64,000 bases of DNA from Monilinia fructicola (lineage: Eukaryota > Ascomycota > Leotiomycetes > Helotiales > Sclerotiniaceae), in the NCBI GenBank assembly GCA_008692225.1, contig VICG01000001.1, positions 1,476,501 to 1,540,500 on the forward strand, written 5' to 3'. The notes under the pieces are model-generated. The model did no database searches. It was not told the origin of the DNA and saw only the letters and a list, made by a program, of their open reading frames with translations. Below are positions 35,516-48,498 of the stretch, piece by piece. The first letter of the stretch is position 1, and the number at the start of each line of letters is the position of its first letter. A program made the position numbers and the translations under genes.

Positions 35516-37065
35516 TGGTAATACACTATGTCCATTTTATCCATCACATCAGTCAATCAGTCTACCGGTGAGGTAGTTCCTTGGTAACGAGAAATTCCCA
35601 GGTGCAGTATCCATATACTTTGACTAGTATTGAATATATCTTCTTATTTCTTGTAAACCACAATCACAACACCCACAACCACAATCACGATTGTATCATT
35701 ATAACCTATCGCATTCATTCAAACAATCAAACATCCCCAAATCCAGCCATCCCCCACCAACTAAACCTTCATTGACCCTCGTACCTGCCTACAGTAGATA
35801 ATGCCACATTATCACAATTCCCACGCTTCGCCAGCCACGCATTATTCCAACTAACTTACTTGTTACTTTCCATGTTATCATTAGACCAAACATATCAAAC
35901 GCTCCATCAATTGATAACAACAACAACAACAACAACAGCAACCACGACAACAAGGATTTTTCATATCCATTGCTATCTCTCTCCCGAACATGCAGCTTGA
36001 CCAACTAGTATACCAAGGTCACACCATCCATATACTCACTCACTCGTCCATCCATCCGTCCTATCTTCCGCTACCTATCTCCTTACCATATCCAACCGCA
36101 CTCCCTACGGGTACGGAGATTATTCAAATAGCCAACGTGTGACGAGAACACCGAAGCCATAGTCATCAAGAGAAACATGCGCCCTCTTGAGGAATGAGAG
36201 GACACGATGTTTCTAATGCTCATTACACATTGATTAATATAGATGAAGGGCTTTGTGGTTTGGTATTCGGCATCAACGAAACAAACTAGAGTTATGGGGA
36301 AAGTCAATTTCAGCTGGTTCCAACCTTGGATACCCGCAATGCAAAGAAGTTCGGCCGGTGGGAAAGATTGTACGGAATACTGTACATAAGAATCTACTTG
36401 AGGATTCCAGGGATTCCAGGTTGATACAGTAGAACAAGCTTGGAACCAACCCTATCGCTCAATTGTTACCACTTGGGGAACAGTACAGAGTACCTAATAC
36501 CTATGCATGCCCGTATGCCCGTATGCCAGTACGGAGTATACCAGTATACCAGAGATAAGGATGCCGGGATGCCAGCATGCCAGCATGCCTATGCCAGTAG
36601 GCCATCCATCTACTGTAACTTCCATGCCAGCCCCCCCTGCACTGCTGAAAATCTCTGGGGCTATACTCATAGCTAGTACTGCATTTTACGTAGCATATTA
36701 GCTGTTCAAGAAGACCCAAAAGAAGGCCACTTTATTATACATCTTCTTTGTTCCGAAGCGACGTAATAGTGCTGGTTGTGAATTGATGCACACAAGGATT
36801 ACAAAGTGATAGAAACATTATTTGATGTAGGTACTAGGTATGTACTCTGTACCTGTAGGCTGTAACCGTATGATACCGTTCTAGGTAGGTAGTAGGTAGT
36901 AGGTAGATGTGTACGGGACGAACAGAGTATATGTGTGCGTGCATGTGTACGGAGTATGTATATATGTGTGGATGTGGATGAGTGTGTGGATGGATGAATA
37001 GGTATATCCATGGATAGTAGTATAAGTAATGAACAGCTGCAAAGCACCTGTTTTGTTTGGAAAAA

Positions 37066-37147
37066 GAAGCAAGAAGCAAGAAGCAAGAAGCAAGAAGCAA
37101 GAAGCAAGAAGCAAGAAGCAAGAAGCAAGAAACAAGAAACAAGAAGC
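37066..37147. repeat. 7-bp satellite (AAGCAAG), about 12 copies
   Basis: Heptamer AAGCAAG repeated about 12 times, the last two copies with a G-to-A or C-to-A change. It is followed at once by ATCC tetramers (37150-37190). Confidence 0.9.
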
Positions 37148-38148
37148 CATCCATCCCATCCATCCATCCATCCATCCATCCATCCATTATAATAATACTA
37201 AATGTCTGAAAACAATTCAACATTACGCACTTGTCAATTTTCCCCTGCTTCAACATTATATTGATAACAAGGAATCCCATTCAACCTTTCTTCACATAGT
37301 TGTCAACGAACAGAAAAGAAAACTCAAAAAGTCAAAAGAGAGCAAAGAGCAAAGAGCAAAGAGCAAAGAAAAGAGAAGAGAAGAGAAGAAGAGAAAAGAG
37401 AGAAAAATTCTGAAGGCTTAATAATGAACATCTAATAATACCTCCAGCTCTTACTCACTTGCTACTACTTCTTCCAAAACACTGTTGGCCCTTTGTCTGT
37501 CGTCATCGTTTATCGTTCACGGAAGGAAGACCAGACCAGACGAGATCAGATCAGATCAGATCAACCAACTTAACTCACCTCACCTGGGCAACTCACGGGC
37601 AACTCAAACCTCCTTTTACATCCAATTATTATTCCCGTCTCATCAAATAACCTCATTTCATCGTCAATTAAACAAAAGGGTAAAATATCCAAAGAATAAA
37701 TAAAAAAATATCACCACCTCTTAAAGCTTTGAACATTCAATCACTCATTTATTGAGGGTCCCGTCGTTCCATGATTTATCCAGTTCAAGCTATCACCAAA
37801 TTACCAAATTACCTAATTCGTCTGCTTGTTCAGATTGGTCAATTTAATTGAATTTGTTCCCGATCTTATTATTTACTCTCCCGAAGCTCCTAGCTGTTAG
37901 CTTGGGGCCATCACTGCAACCTTTAATTGCCCTCTCCACTCCCCCTACCCGCCAAATCAGTCTAGACAACCGGGAAGCTCTTGAACGTCGCACATATAAG
38001 AAGCGTCCCTTTGCTTTTCCATTTGCTTTGCTGATTACTCTTTCCAAAGACCCCATTCAGTCGTTGTCGGGTTGGGCCAGCCTGGGTGCAAGTGACGTTC
38101 GACTCTCGGCAACCTTGATTGGTCTGGATAAGTATAACCATAGCAGAT

Positions 38149-41100
38149 ATGTCGACAACAAGGGGATTGGAGGGAGAGCTCAAACAGCAGGGTGCAGTGG
38201 AGGCAGCACAAGATCCTAATAGCTCCATAACAGCGGCAGATGCGCAAGCAAAGATCGTCCATGAGAGTAGAAGGGCAGGCGTCTCTGCCTTTTCTTTCGA
38301 CCCAGATGCGAGCCCAGAAGAAAAGGCAGCACAGGCTCGGGCTGTAAGTTATCTTTCTCTCCAATTCTCAAGCATTCGCTCATACAAAACCCTCTGCAGC
38401 ATGTCCCCGAAGGGTTTCATCATGAGCACAAATCCAAAGGTGTCGCGGTCGCTACAGATATTGATGATGGTTCACCGGGAGCTTACGACTTACCACCCCC
38501 CTCTACTGCTGGCGCACTCGCAGCTCCCGCAAAAGACGGCAAACAATCGGGCCAGTCAGCAGCAACCGGATACGTAGATGAGGATGAAGATGCCCGCTGG
38601 ATCGAAAGAGCTGGTTGGGCTCCAAGATTTGGCACGGGGGATTCTGGCGAATCTATTGAAGGGGAAAGTCTTCTGGATCACCAAACCTGGATAGAAGGCA
38701 GAATTGAAGATAAATTTTATGGCGGTAATTTGATCTCTGGTGTTCCTATTTGGTTGCTGTGCTAATTTTGCATAGATTGGTATCAAAATACAGCAGTCAT
38801 TATATTCGCATGTCTATCCTCATGGTTGGTAGCCACTCTGGGTGGAGGTCTCAGTTGGGTATTTATTATCATGGCAATCTGCGGTACATACTACAGGACT
38901 TCGATACGCCGAGTAAGACGCAACTTCCGCGATGATATCAATCGAGAGCTCGCCAAGAACAAATTGGAAACGGACACGGAAAGTCTAGAATGGATGAACA
39001 GCTTCATGGTCAAGTTTTGGCCAATTTTTCAGCCAGTGCTCGCCGAAACAGTCATCAATTCTGTTGACCAAGTATTGAGTACAGCTACCCCCGCGTTTTT
39101 GGATAGTCTTCGCATGAAGACATTTACTTTGGGTACGAAGCCGCCTCGACTGGAGCACGTGAAGACATACCCCAAAGCGGAGGACGATATAGTACTCATG
39201 GATTGGAAGTTTAGCTTCACCCCAAATGATCATGCAGACATGACTGCTCGCCAAATCAAGAACAAAGTCAACCCAAAAGTTGTTCTCGAAATCAGAATTG
39301 GAAAAGCCATGATCAGTAAAGGTCTAGATGTTATCGTAGAGGACATGGCTTTCTCGGGTCTGATGCGTGTCAAGATCAAGCTTCAAATCCCGTTTCCTCA
39401 CGTGGAAAAAATTGAGATCTCATTCCTGGAAAAACCTAGTAAGTTTTGCTTTTCTTATGTGGCTGGCCCATGAAAGCTTGCGGTTCAATTGAAGAGTTGC
39501 ACGGCATGGTTGTAGCAAGCTGGAATACCCCCAAGATGTCGACAATTTATCTTACCATAAAGTGATCCACATTTTTTGATATGAATGCGGATATTGATAC
39601 AACTATATTTCAAAACTCTCGTGGGACATTCAGACTGACCGTTCAACAGCAATCGATTATGTATGCAAACCTCTTGGGGGTGAAACACTTGGATTCGACA
39701 TCAATTTCATTCCTGGACTTGAAAGTTTCATTTTGGAACAGATTCATGCGAACATTGGCCCCATCATGTATGCGCCGAACGTTTTCCCAATTGAGGTCGC
39801 CAAAATGTTGTCTGGATCTGCCGTTGATCAAGCCATTGGTGTGTTGGCTGTCACCCTTCACGGTGCTCAAGGACTCAAGAATCCTGACAAATTTGCTGGA
39901 ACGCCGGATCCATATACTGTCCTATCGCTCAACCATGGCGCACCTCTAGCACAGACTAAGATCATCAAGGAGGATGCGAATCCCAAATGGGGTGAGACGA
40001 AATACGTTATTCTTACATCTTTTACCGAGAGTCTCACGATGGCTATATTCGACTACAACGAATATCGAAAAGATAAGGAACTTGGTACTGCTACTTTCCC
40101 GTTGGAGAGAGTGCAAGAGGTCACAGAATACGAGAACGAACAGCTTGAAGTCTTGGCAAATGGCAAAGCACGTGGTCTATTGTCTGCAGATCTTCGATTC
40201 TTTCCCGTTCTCGAAGGAAGAACTCTTCCCGATGGCACGACTGAAGCACCTCCTGAATCTAATACCGGAATCGCCCGTTTCTGTGTTGAACAAGCTAAAG
40301 ACCTCGACGGTACCAAGAGTCTCATGGGCCAACTTAGCCCTTATGCTGTGCTTTTACTAAATAACAAAGAAATCCATGTTACCAGAAAATTAAAGAGGAC
40401 TAACAATCCTATCTGGGACAATGGATCCAAGGAAATTCTCATCACTGATAGAAAGACTGCTACCTTTGGTCTCGTCATTAAGGATGATCGAGAACTTGGT
40501 ACTGATCCCATCCTTGGTACCTATCAAATCAAGCTCAATGACATGCTCAACCTGATGGAGAAAGGTCAAGAGTGGTACACCCTTGCTGGAGCTAACTCTG
40601 GCAGAGCTAAGTTGACACTGCAATGGAAGCCAATTGCGTTGCAAGGTGTGGGCGCAGGGACTGGCGGCTATGTTACACCTATTGGTGTAATGAGATTTCA
40701 TTTCATGAATGCAAGAGATCTACGTAACCTCGAAACGTTGGGTAAATCCGATCCTTACGTTAGGGTACTCCTATCTGGAATAGAGAAGGCTCGAACAGTC
40801 ACATTCCAGAATAACCTCAACCCAGATTTCGACGAAGTCGTATATGTGCCCGTCCACAGTGTTAGGGAGAAATTGACATTAGAAGTTATGGACCAAGAAA
40901 CAATTAACAGCGATCGTACCTTGGGTTCGATTGAACTATTGGCTTCCGATTACATTCGACAGCTTGATAATGGAGAGTTCATCGTACATGATGAAAAAGT
41001 CCCACAGGCCGGTCCATTGCGCATGCATGGCAAAGGATCTCCCAGAGGAGTACTCAATTTTACCGCAGCATTCTACCCATGTTTAAATATTGCAGATCCC

Positions 41101-43063
41101 GAAGATGAAGAATCAGCAAAGGAGGAAGCCGCCCGCAAAGCCTCTTCTGAGAGGGGTCGAATCGCTGCTATTGAAAATGGCGCTAAGAATGATGGGGAGA
41201 ATGGGGACAACTCGGAAAAGCCTACTCGATCTTCAAGTGAATCTGCAATGGCTGCCAAGCTAGCTGAAGGCGTACAAGATCAAGAAGAAACTACGAAGGA
41301 AAAGCAACTTCCTAAGATCCATCTCACCCCCGAAGAATTACTCAAGTACGAATCTGGTCTTATTATCTTCAAGATAATTGATTGCGACATCACCCGAAGC
41401 AATGTCCATGTGGAAGTCGTTGTCGATGATATGGCATTCCCATCATATTCATCATCCACGATCAAAACGAAGAAAATGACCTTGGACGAGATTGGCGATT
41501 GCTTTGTACGCGAACTTGATTTCTCCAAGATCACCATACGTATCCGAGAAAAGCAGAGTAAAGGAGATGAAAAGAAGGATTCAACCATTGCTCGCTTGAG
41601 TGGAGAGACGCTAGCCACCCTGAAACAGTGCCTGAATAATCCTACCATGTAAGTGCAAACATCGTCATCAATTTCCCTATTTATCGGACCCCTAACTTTA
41701 TATGACTGCTAACACTCTCAATAGACTTAAGCTCAGAGACGAGGAAGGCCATACGAACAACATCAAGGTCTCGCTTAAGTATATTCCAGTCAAGATGGAC
41801 TTGGACCCAAGCGAGAGTATCAATAACATGGGCAAACTTCGAGTAGATGTTCTAGATGCTGCAGACCTTCCATCTGCGGACCGTAATGGATACTCTGATC
41901 CATATTGCAAGTTCGAGTTCAATGGAAACTCGGTGTTCAAGACAAAAGTCCAGAAGAAGACTTTACACCCAGCTTGGAATGAATTTTTCGAGCTAGATGT
42001 ACCTTCGAGAACAGCTGCACACTTTGTTTGCAACGTTATGGATTGGGACTTTGGTGACAAGGCCGACTTCCTTGGCAAAACTGAAATCAATCTAAATCTT
42101 TTGGAACCATTCAAGCCAAAGGAAATGAACCTTGCTTTGGAAGGTAAATCAGGATCTATCCGTCTACGCTTGCTCTTCCGCCCAGACTATGTGACCAGGT
42201 CAAGACAGGGTAGCTCGACATTTTCTGGTACGTTTGCCACGCCAGGCAAAATTGTTACTGGAGTAGCGGGAGCTCCAATCAAGGGTGTTGGCTTTGCCGC
42301 ACACGGTGTCGGAAAAGGGGCTTCATTTATCCGACACGGCTTCAAAAGCAAGAAGAAGGACGAAGATGAGCTTAATGGTAGCCCTGTCACCGAGTTAGAG
42401 AACGATGTTTCTGTAACAAATGGTACTGGCGGACTAAGGCGCGCGAGCGGTCTTCCAGGCTCAGGACCACCCATCCCAGAAATTAATCCTCCTGTGACTC
42501 CTCCAGAACCGAACCATGGGCGGACAAAGTCCTTTGGGGCAGCCTCGGCGCATTCTGGTATATTTGGTTCTCCTGGTACCACCAGCGGGCCTATCGGTAT
42601 TGCAAATTTCACAATTGTGTCTGCATCCGGATTCCCACCTTCTTCAAGTGTTATGGTTTATGTTAAAACTCTTGGTGCTAAGCCTAAGGTCATCCACAAG
42701 ACAGATCATATCAAATCCCCTACTGGTACTGTGACGTTCAACGAGAGGAAAGAAAGCTTCAAATGCACCACTTCCGCAGATGCGACCTTCCAGGTCTCAG
42801 TCAAGGCACATAACACATTTGGGTCCGACGATGATCTCGGCGAGGGGGTTCTCGTCGTAGATGAAACCGGCACAATGCAAGAGAAGCAAGTCCGTTGTGG
42901 CGCAGGATACATCATGGTAAAATCTAATTTCATAATGAGCTCTACTGAGAACGGATCAGAAAGTCCAAAGGCTCGTACAAGCTTCGGAAGAAGTCTACTC
43001 AGCAAGAAAGAGCCTGGTCGAACCAGCAGGGACATCACACCCGTTGGCACACATGGTTCTTGA
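38149..43063 (+). CDS. Tricalbin-type SMP/multi-C2 membrane tether
   Basis: Five exons, 38149-38343, 38400-38724, 38776-39438, 39650-41648 and 41725-43063, join in phase to 1,506 residues. Tricalbins (extended-synaptotagmin relatives) sit in the cortical ER, tether it to the plasma membrane and move lipids. After an acidic, Ala-rich N-terminus, a hydrophobic hairpin lies at about residues 178-220 (VIIFACLSSWLVATLGGGLS). The SMP domain follows (about 245-450: WMNSFMVKFWPIFQP, then FDINFIPGLESFILEQI). At least five C2-like units come next, starting near residues 460, 600, 740, 970 and 1100. The first, third and fifth keep Asp-rich calcium loops (GTPDPYTVL, KSDPYVRVL, GYSDPYCKF). A divergent sixth may lie near 1360. 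The tail is Ser-rich. The 211-nt third intron is longer than the others. The frame is intact over its whole length. Confidence 0.95.
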
Positions 43064-44246
43064 TAGGATATAATACCGGAACCAACATTTACGAGCGGAT
43101 TAATATGGATGGTACATTTTCTGGCGAACGTAGGAAGGGATGTGTGGAAGTGTCTCTTTGTGCCTCTTTGGGGGTAGATGGCAGGAGATCAAAAGCTTGC
43201 GATGGAATTCTCTCCGTTATTTCATTCTCTAGGAGATGAAGATACCATAGCGGATGGGGTGTTTTTGTCATGCGTTATTCCCTATCGTATTTACGAATTT
43301 CCTTGGCTGAAACTATCGTACCTAGTATCGGTGCACTAATAATCATCCGGGGAGCACAAGAGTATTTCGGAGAGGATCTGGGAAAATTGATTGAGGATTT
43401 ATGGTTGACTGGGGTGGAGCGGATGGTTGAATTGGCAATGGAAAGGAATGAGGGGTGTTCTATAAATAAGTAGTCGAATTCATACTTGCAATGATGTATC
43501 CCGTGAGAATATTTGCTAAGCATGCGAAGTGAAAGAAAATTAACATCAAATACCACGGTATCAAAATTTGTAGAATTGCAGGATTACTTCCTTATTCCTC
43601 TGCTTGTCTCTTTCTCTTGCAGCTGCAGACATTTGGCAGTCCTTTCCCCCATCGACTTCGGAGGAATCTGATTAATGCCCATTCCGACAAGTTTCTTGAG
43701 TTTTGAATACCCGCCGAGAAAATCCATTCATTACAATCTAATCTGCCAATGTGGTAATAGAACGATCCTCAGCATATGCAAGCAAGTACAAGGTTCAAAT
43801 GGCCAATTGACCTTAAGTTTGAGCTTCTCTAACTACCAAATAATTAGCTTAAGCTGCAGATATGGTGACACTACTAGCTAGTCAGGTTGTTGGGACCTTG
43901 TATATAGAGCAAAGCTTTCCTATAAATTCCCAAGATCTTACATATTGGTTTTCGCACACCACTTTCTCCTTCTTTACGCATTAATAAGATCAAGGTTGTT
44001 CCCATTCAATTGTGCCATTGATTCATCGCGAGAGTCCGAGGAGAGCTTTGTAAGTTAGCACTTTGACTCTAGAGCTTTCCCCAGCCACACTTTCAATTTC
44101 CATTACTCAATGATCTTCCTACCCCGCAATCCTCCCTCCTCCGTTCCGCTAATTTGACCACGAGGTGCAAGATCGCCACCGCTTCTTCCACTTATATAAG
44201 TGCCCGTCGCACGACTGATTGCCGGGTAGGGAAGGAAAGTTAGAAT
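43064..44246. other. Intergenic region between tricalbin and Fmp42-like genes
   Basis: 1.2 kb of ordinary composition. Small open frames of 60-94 codons occur on both strands without family support. The right part should hold the promoter of the transporter gene. Nothing else is visible. Confidence 0.5.
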
Positions 44247-46115
44247 ATGTCGCTTTCTCAGAGAGTAACATCTCTCGAATCGCTGTCGCCGGAACGAGGC
44301 CGATCCCCGGCCGGGTCGCAACGGAGGAAACTGAGCTTCAGTCCCCTGCCGGGAAATTGGGGCGATGAGTTGGAACGGGAACAGCATGTGGCGGAGGAGA
44401 TAGAAACGGTGGCGGCCTTTGAGGTATCAAAGGGGAAGCGAATCGGTAAGTCATGCTGGTGCTGGTGTCGGCATGTTACTATCGGCTTGGCATATGCCGA
44501 TGAAGACGTTCATCTGGCATTTTGGGAGACTCGAGGAGAAATGTACTGATTGCATTCTCGATTGTAGTCCAGGTTGCAATTGCAGTGATGTATTGTCTGC
44601 TCGCCGCCGGTATCGTCTTCGGATATGCAGCTCTCAAACCGGTCCTTATCCGCGAAGGGGTCTATCGAGAACACTGCACGGAGGATGAGCTGAAGGATGG
44701 AGTGAGAACTTGCTTTGAGCAGGAGATTCATCTGAACTTGATGTTCACGATTGCTGCGGTGGGCACAAATGTTGCGGCTCTACCAATTGGTTCCATGTTG
44801 GACAATTTCGGTCCCAGAGTAGCCGGCATCATAGGAAGCATTTTCTTGGCGGCTGGCGCTGCACTCTTTGCGTTTGCTCAGGAACTGCCCTTCGATGGTT
44901 TCATTCCGGGGTACTTGCTGTTGGCCCTCGGGGGGGCGTTCTTCTTGATTACTTCTTACCAGCTTTCGAATACTTTCCCCAAACATTCTGGTTTGATCTT
45001 GGCCCTGTTGACCGGTACGTAATGCCCATCCTGCCTCGACTCGGATCGGATTTAACGATTGTAAAGGAGCCTTTGATACCTCCAGTGCACTATTCCTTGT
45101 ATATCGCATAATATATCAATGGAGTGATGGCACATTTCACATCAAGCAGTTCTTCCTCATCTACCTGATCGTTCCTGCATTTATTCTCGCAGCACAGATA
45201 TTTGTCATGCCATCGCAATCGTACAAGACCGTAGGTGAAATGGTGAAACAAGTTGAAGACGACGATCTGCTCGATGATCAGATGGATGAAAACACTGCTC
45301 TCCTGCGCGAAGAACGTCGCCAGCGTCGTGCGTCCGTTGTCTCGGAAATAACCGACCTTCTGGGCACCAAGCCAGGCAGCAAACAGGTCAAACAAGAAGA
45401 GCGCAAGAACAGAATCTCCGGGGTATGGGGAGCGTTGCACGGCAAGACCGTGGTACAGCAGATCCTCTCTCCATGGTTCGTCCTCATCACACTCTTCACC
45501 GTCATCCAAATGACGCGCATCAATTTCTTCGTCGCCACCATCCGTCCGCAGTACGAGTACCTCCTTCATTCCTACACCAAAGCCGCCGAAGTCAACACCT
45601 TCTTCGATTTAGCTCTCCCCTTGGGTGGCGTCCTCTCAATCCCCTTCATCGGCTTGATTCTCGACAACACCAGCACCCCCTTCGTCCTCTCCCTCCTCGT
45701 CACAATCGCCACTACCATCGGTGTCCTCGGCATGCTCCCCTTTTCCTGGGCCGCCTACGCCAACGTCTCGCTTTTCGTACTCTATCGTCCTTTCTACTAT
45801 ACCGCCGTATCCGATTACTCAGCCAAGGTCTTTGGGTTCCGTACTTTTGGCACGGTATACGGTTTGATCATATGTCTAGCCGGCCTGCTCAATTTCAGTC
45901 AGAGCGGATTGGACGCCTTGCTGCACAAAGTCTTCAACGGGAACCCAGTGCCCATCAACGGCATGTTGATGGGCTCCGCATTAGTTGTGGGCATCATCCT
46001 CTGTGCGTTTGTGGGATGGAAGGCATATACGATCAAGCGAGATGGATTGGAGATCGAGGCGGAACACGCACGAGAGGTGGTGATGCCCGGTGCCCAGAGT
46101 CCGGAGAGATTATAA
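44247..46115 (+). CDS. FMP42: Major facilitator superfamily transporter, Fmp42-like (SLC43-related)
   Basis: Three exons, 44247-44445, 44568-45014 and 45067-46115, give 564 residues with consistent phases. The layout is twelve membrane segments in two halves. A charged N-terminal cytosolic segment of about 65 residues precedes the first helix (AIAVMYCLLAAGIVFGYAAL). A long hydrophilic central loop (about residues 275-350, KQVEDDDLLDDQMDEN onward) separates the halves. Conserved spots include the GSMLDNFGPRVAG loop, equivalent to the MFS motif A between helices 2 and 3, and SYQLSNTFPKHSGLILALLTG. This pattern fits yeast Fmp42 and the animal SLC43 amino-acid carriers. The fungal substrate is not known to me. 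Exon 3 is strongly C-biased compared with exons 1-2. Confidence 0.85.
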
Positions 46116-47113
46116 GTTTCAAATTGTTCTCCAGAGTCGCTGCGATGGTGGTAGACGCGAAAGTACGCATTGGGATACGGATACGGATACGGATATGGAT
46201 ACGGAAACAGAGTTTGTGGATTCTCATTTTTGTGTTTCTCTCTCGAGAAGTGAGGGCACGTGGATTTGGCCCCTTGGAATATTGTGTATTTTTACCATGT
46301 ATACATACATACATACATACCTGCATACATACATATATACATACATACATACACATATGATACTATAGAATTTTATCGTTAAGAGGTCGAATATTTGTGT
46401 TTTTATGATTACATATGTATACTTCAATAGAGATGATACTTCAGGTACACGTCGAATCACGTCCCAACTTCAATTTTCGTGACGCTGGAAACCTAGTTTC
46501 CCCAAGCGGATATTCTCTTACCAACAATGGCCTATTTCCAATTCCTATGCAGATATCGATACTCATTCACAAAAGGCAATGATAATGGCAACTTATGGTC
46601 AGGGAAACAAGGATGAAGATATCTGTCTCAACGCCGAAAGACTTATTTTATGGCTGGTGAGACTTTCATTCTGATCCAAGTTCCTAATAGATACAGCGCT
46701 GATCCTGAGTGGATGTAAAATATCTTACAGGTCTCCCCTAATAACCTACTATGAACAGTAGACTGATACATTAAACCCTGACCGAGATCTGCCGTAAAGG
46801 CTAGTTCCCATGGTAAGGAAATACCGCTGTTATATCCAGAGATTTCTGAGCACGTGCATCTATCCCACTGCAAGTGTTTCGTTTTAACACCCTCCAGAGC
46901 AAAAAACAAACTTTGAGCCCTCGATAATGCGATATCGAGACGAGATATCACTGTCGTATCTTGAAATCTCCCAATATAAGCGGGACGCACTATACTCTTA
47001 CCAATTCCTTGTTGAAGCCACGAATTTGGACCCCTAGTGAACATGCTGTTGGCAAATGAATACCACTATTACCCCTCTTCTACAACTTGACCAGAAGACT
47101 CAGAAATCGGGAA
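46116..47113. other. Intergenic region with hexamer and tetramer repeats
   Basis: Contains a GGATAC hexamer repeat (46171-46206) and ATAC tetramers (46305-46355). A 133-codon minus-strand open frame at 46643-47044 starts with ATG but has no recognisable domain; it might be a small gene but I cannot support it. The fragment ends at the 3' end of the minus-strand dihydroneopterin-aldolase-like gene. Confidence 0.45.
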
Positions 47114-48498
47114 TTATGACTGAGGATTGATATCATCCATCATCTTTTCGGCCTTTGCGAGACCAGCTGTGAAGGAAAATACCTTTCGGTTAAGATCTTC
47201 CAAGTCAGGCTCTCCATCCTTCAGATCCTCCGGCACGCTTTTAGAGGATGATGGCCGAGAAGTGACCTCACTCGTAAATCTCCTGGATTCGGCTAGATTG
47301 GCTTGAAAATCTTCCATCCGTTGCGCTAGATCTAGCATGGTCGAATCTCCATCCCTCAGATTTTCTGGGTCGTTCTTCGTAATCCATTCCTTAAGCGAAC
47401 AATCAAAGGGGCGTGCAGGCATACACAAGTTCTTATATCCTTTCCACAATGCATAATATGGCGAATTTGGAAGTGGACGAATATCCATGGTCATTTCAAC
47501 AGAAGGTGTGGTATCAATATATATACCTGGCTTTTCCAACTTTATCTTAACGACCGAGCAAAGCTCCATTACCTCGGTTTTCTTCCAAGGGACCATTTTA
47601 TAATCATCGCTGAACTTCTCCCACTTTTTTTTGCTTTTGATATTTTGTGATTGAGCCCTTGCTATGATGTTAGGAATCAAAATGTATCTGGTGAGTCGTT
47701 TGCCTATTTCTTCTGCTAGTGCTTCCAGAGTTTGAAAAGACGCTTCTTCTATTGTCTGAAAATTATCAAAATCGAGTTAACACGCATACTGAAAGGGAGA
47801 AAGAATGTAGGTTTCAGGCTATTTACCTTCGAAATCATCTTTTCTACGTCCCAATGCAAATCTCCAATTCCTTGGTATCTGTCTATCTCCACGTTCGCAA
47901 CTACATTCTGTTTCGTGAGGCGTTCTTTGTCCAACATGCCTATTATGGTGGGGACTGTGAGGTCATGCACTCGAAGAACACAGGAAGCTCCCCAAGCGCC
48001 AACCTTGTCCTTCAAAGAAGGTTCGTTGTAGAGAGTTTCCACAGTCATACTCATGCCAGTTGCCAGTAAAGATGATCTTGGGAGCATGATTTTGTAGGAG
48101 GACCAATTGATATGTTTTCCTGTCGTCAACTTGGCAACTTGTGAGAAGTGCTCAGCAATATGCATGATAACTATGCCTGGACAAAAATGCATCGGGCTAT
48201 CAAACTTGGGGTCTGACTCCTTGTAGTTTTTGACGGCTTCGATGATTCCGGATCTAAGACGTCCATAATGGATAGTATCTTCTGTAAGATCGTCCTTTTC
48301 GGACGCCGTTTTGAAAGGCTGTCGCAGAGAAAGTGACATGGAGACAAGGATTGGCTGGGTTGGACAAGTTTTCAGATCCCAATCCCAACCCCATGCGTCA
48401 GCACCAACACGAGCTGATAGCTGCAGGTCTTTGACTTCAATGATAGCGACAGGCTCTTCTCGAGCCTTCCAGAGCTCCCACATTGACATTGTAGTCAT
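47114..48498 (-). CDS. Stand-alone double dihydroneopterin aldolase (FolB)-like protein
   Basis: Two exons, 48498-47827 and 47755-47114, join in phase 0 across a 71-nt intron (acceptor TTTTCAG) and give 437 residues. Two FolB-like units are visible. The first (about residues 17-160) has IIEVKDLQLSARVGADAWG and PILVSMSLSL. The second (about 172-285) has CVLRVHDLTVPTIIGMLDKE, NVVANVEI and EALAEEIGKRL. In fungi this doubled domain normally forms the N-terminus of the trifunctional folate enzyme FOL1, where it cleaves dihydroneopterin to 6-hydroxymethyl-dihydropterin. Here no pterin pyrophosphokinase or dihydropteroate synthase domain follows; a charged, probably helical tail of about 150 residues does instead. 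It may be a paralogue with a changed role. Activity cannot be judged by eye. Confidence 0.8.

Larger units (their letters stand above)
33122..38148. other. 5 kb repeat-rich gene desert
   Basis: No gene is supported on either strand. The left end should carry the promoter of the unknown minus-strand gene; the right end (about 37440-38148) is pyrimidine-rich and is probably promoter and 5' UTR of tricalbin. Between them lie a TG tract (33733-33750), a purine-rich GGAGTA region (33930-34155), CATA tetramers, a long 9-bp satellite, TACA/TATA tracts (35400-35515), a heptamer satellite and ATCC tetramers (37150-37190). TACCTAGGTA-type palindromes recur throughout. Confidence 0.65.

Noticed and set aside
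46643..47044. 133-codon minus-strand open frame as a separate small gene
   Set aside because: It has an ATG but no recognisable domain, no codon bias I can see, and no supporting context.
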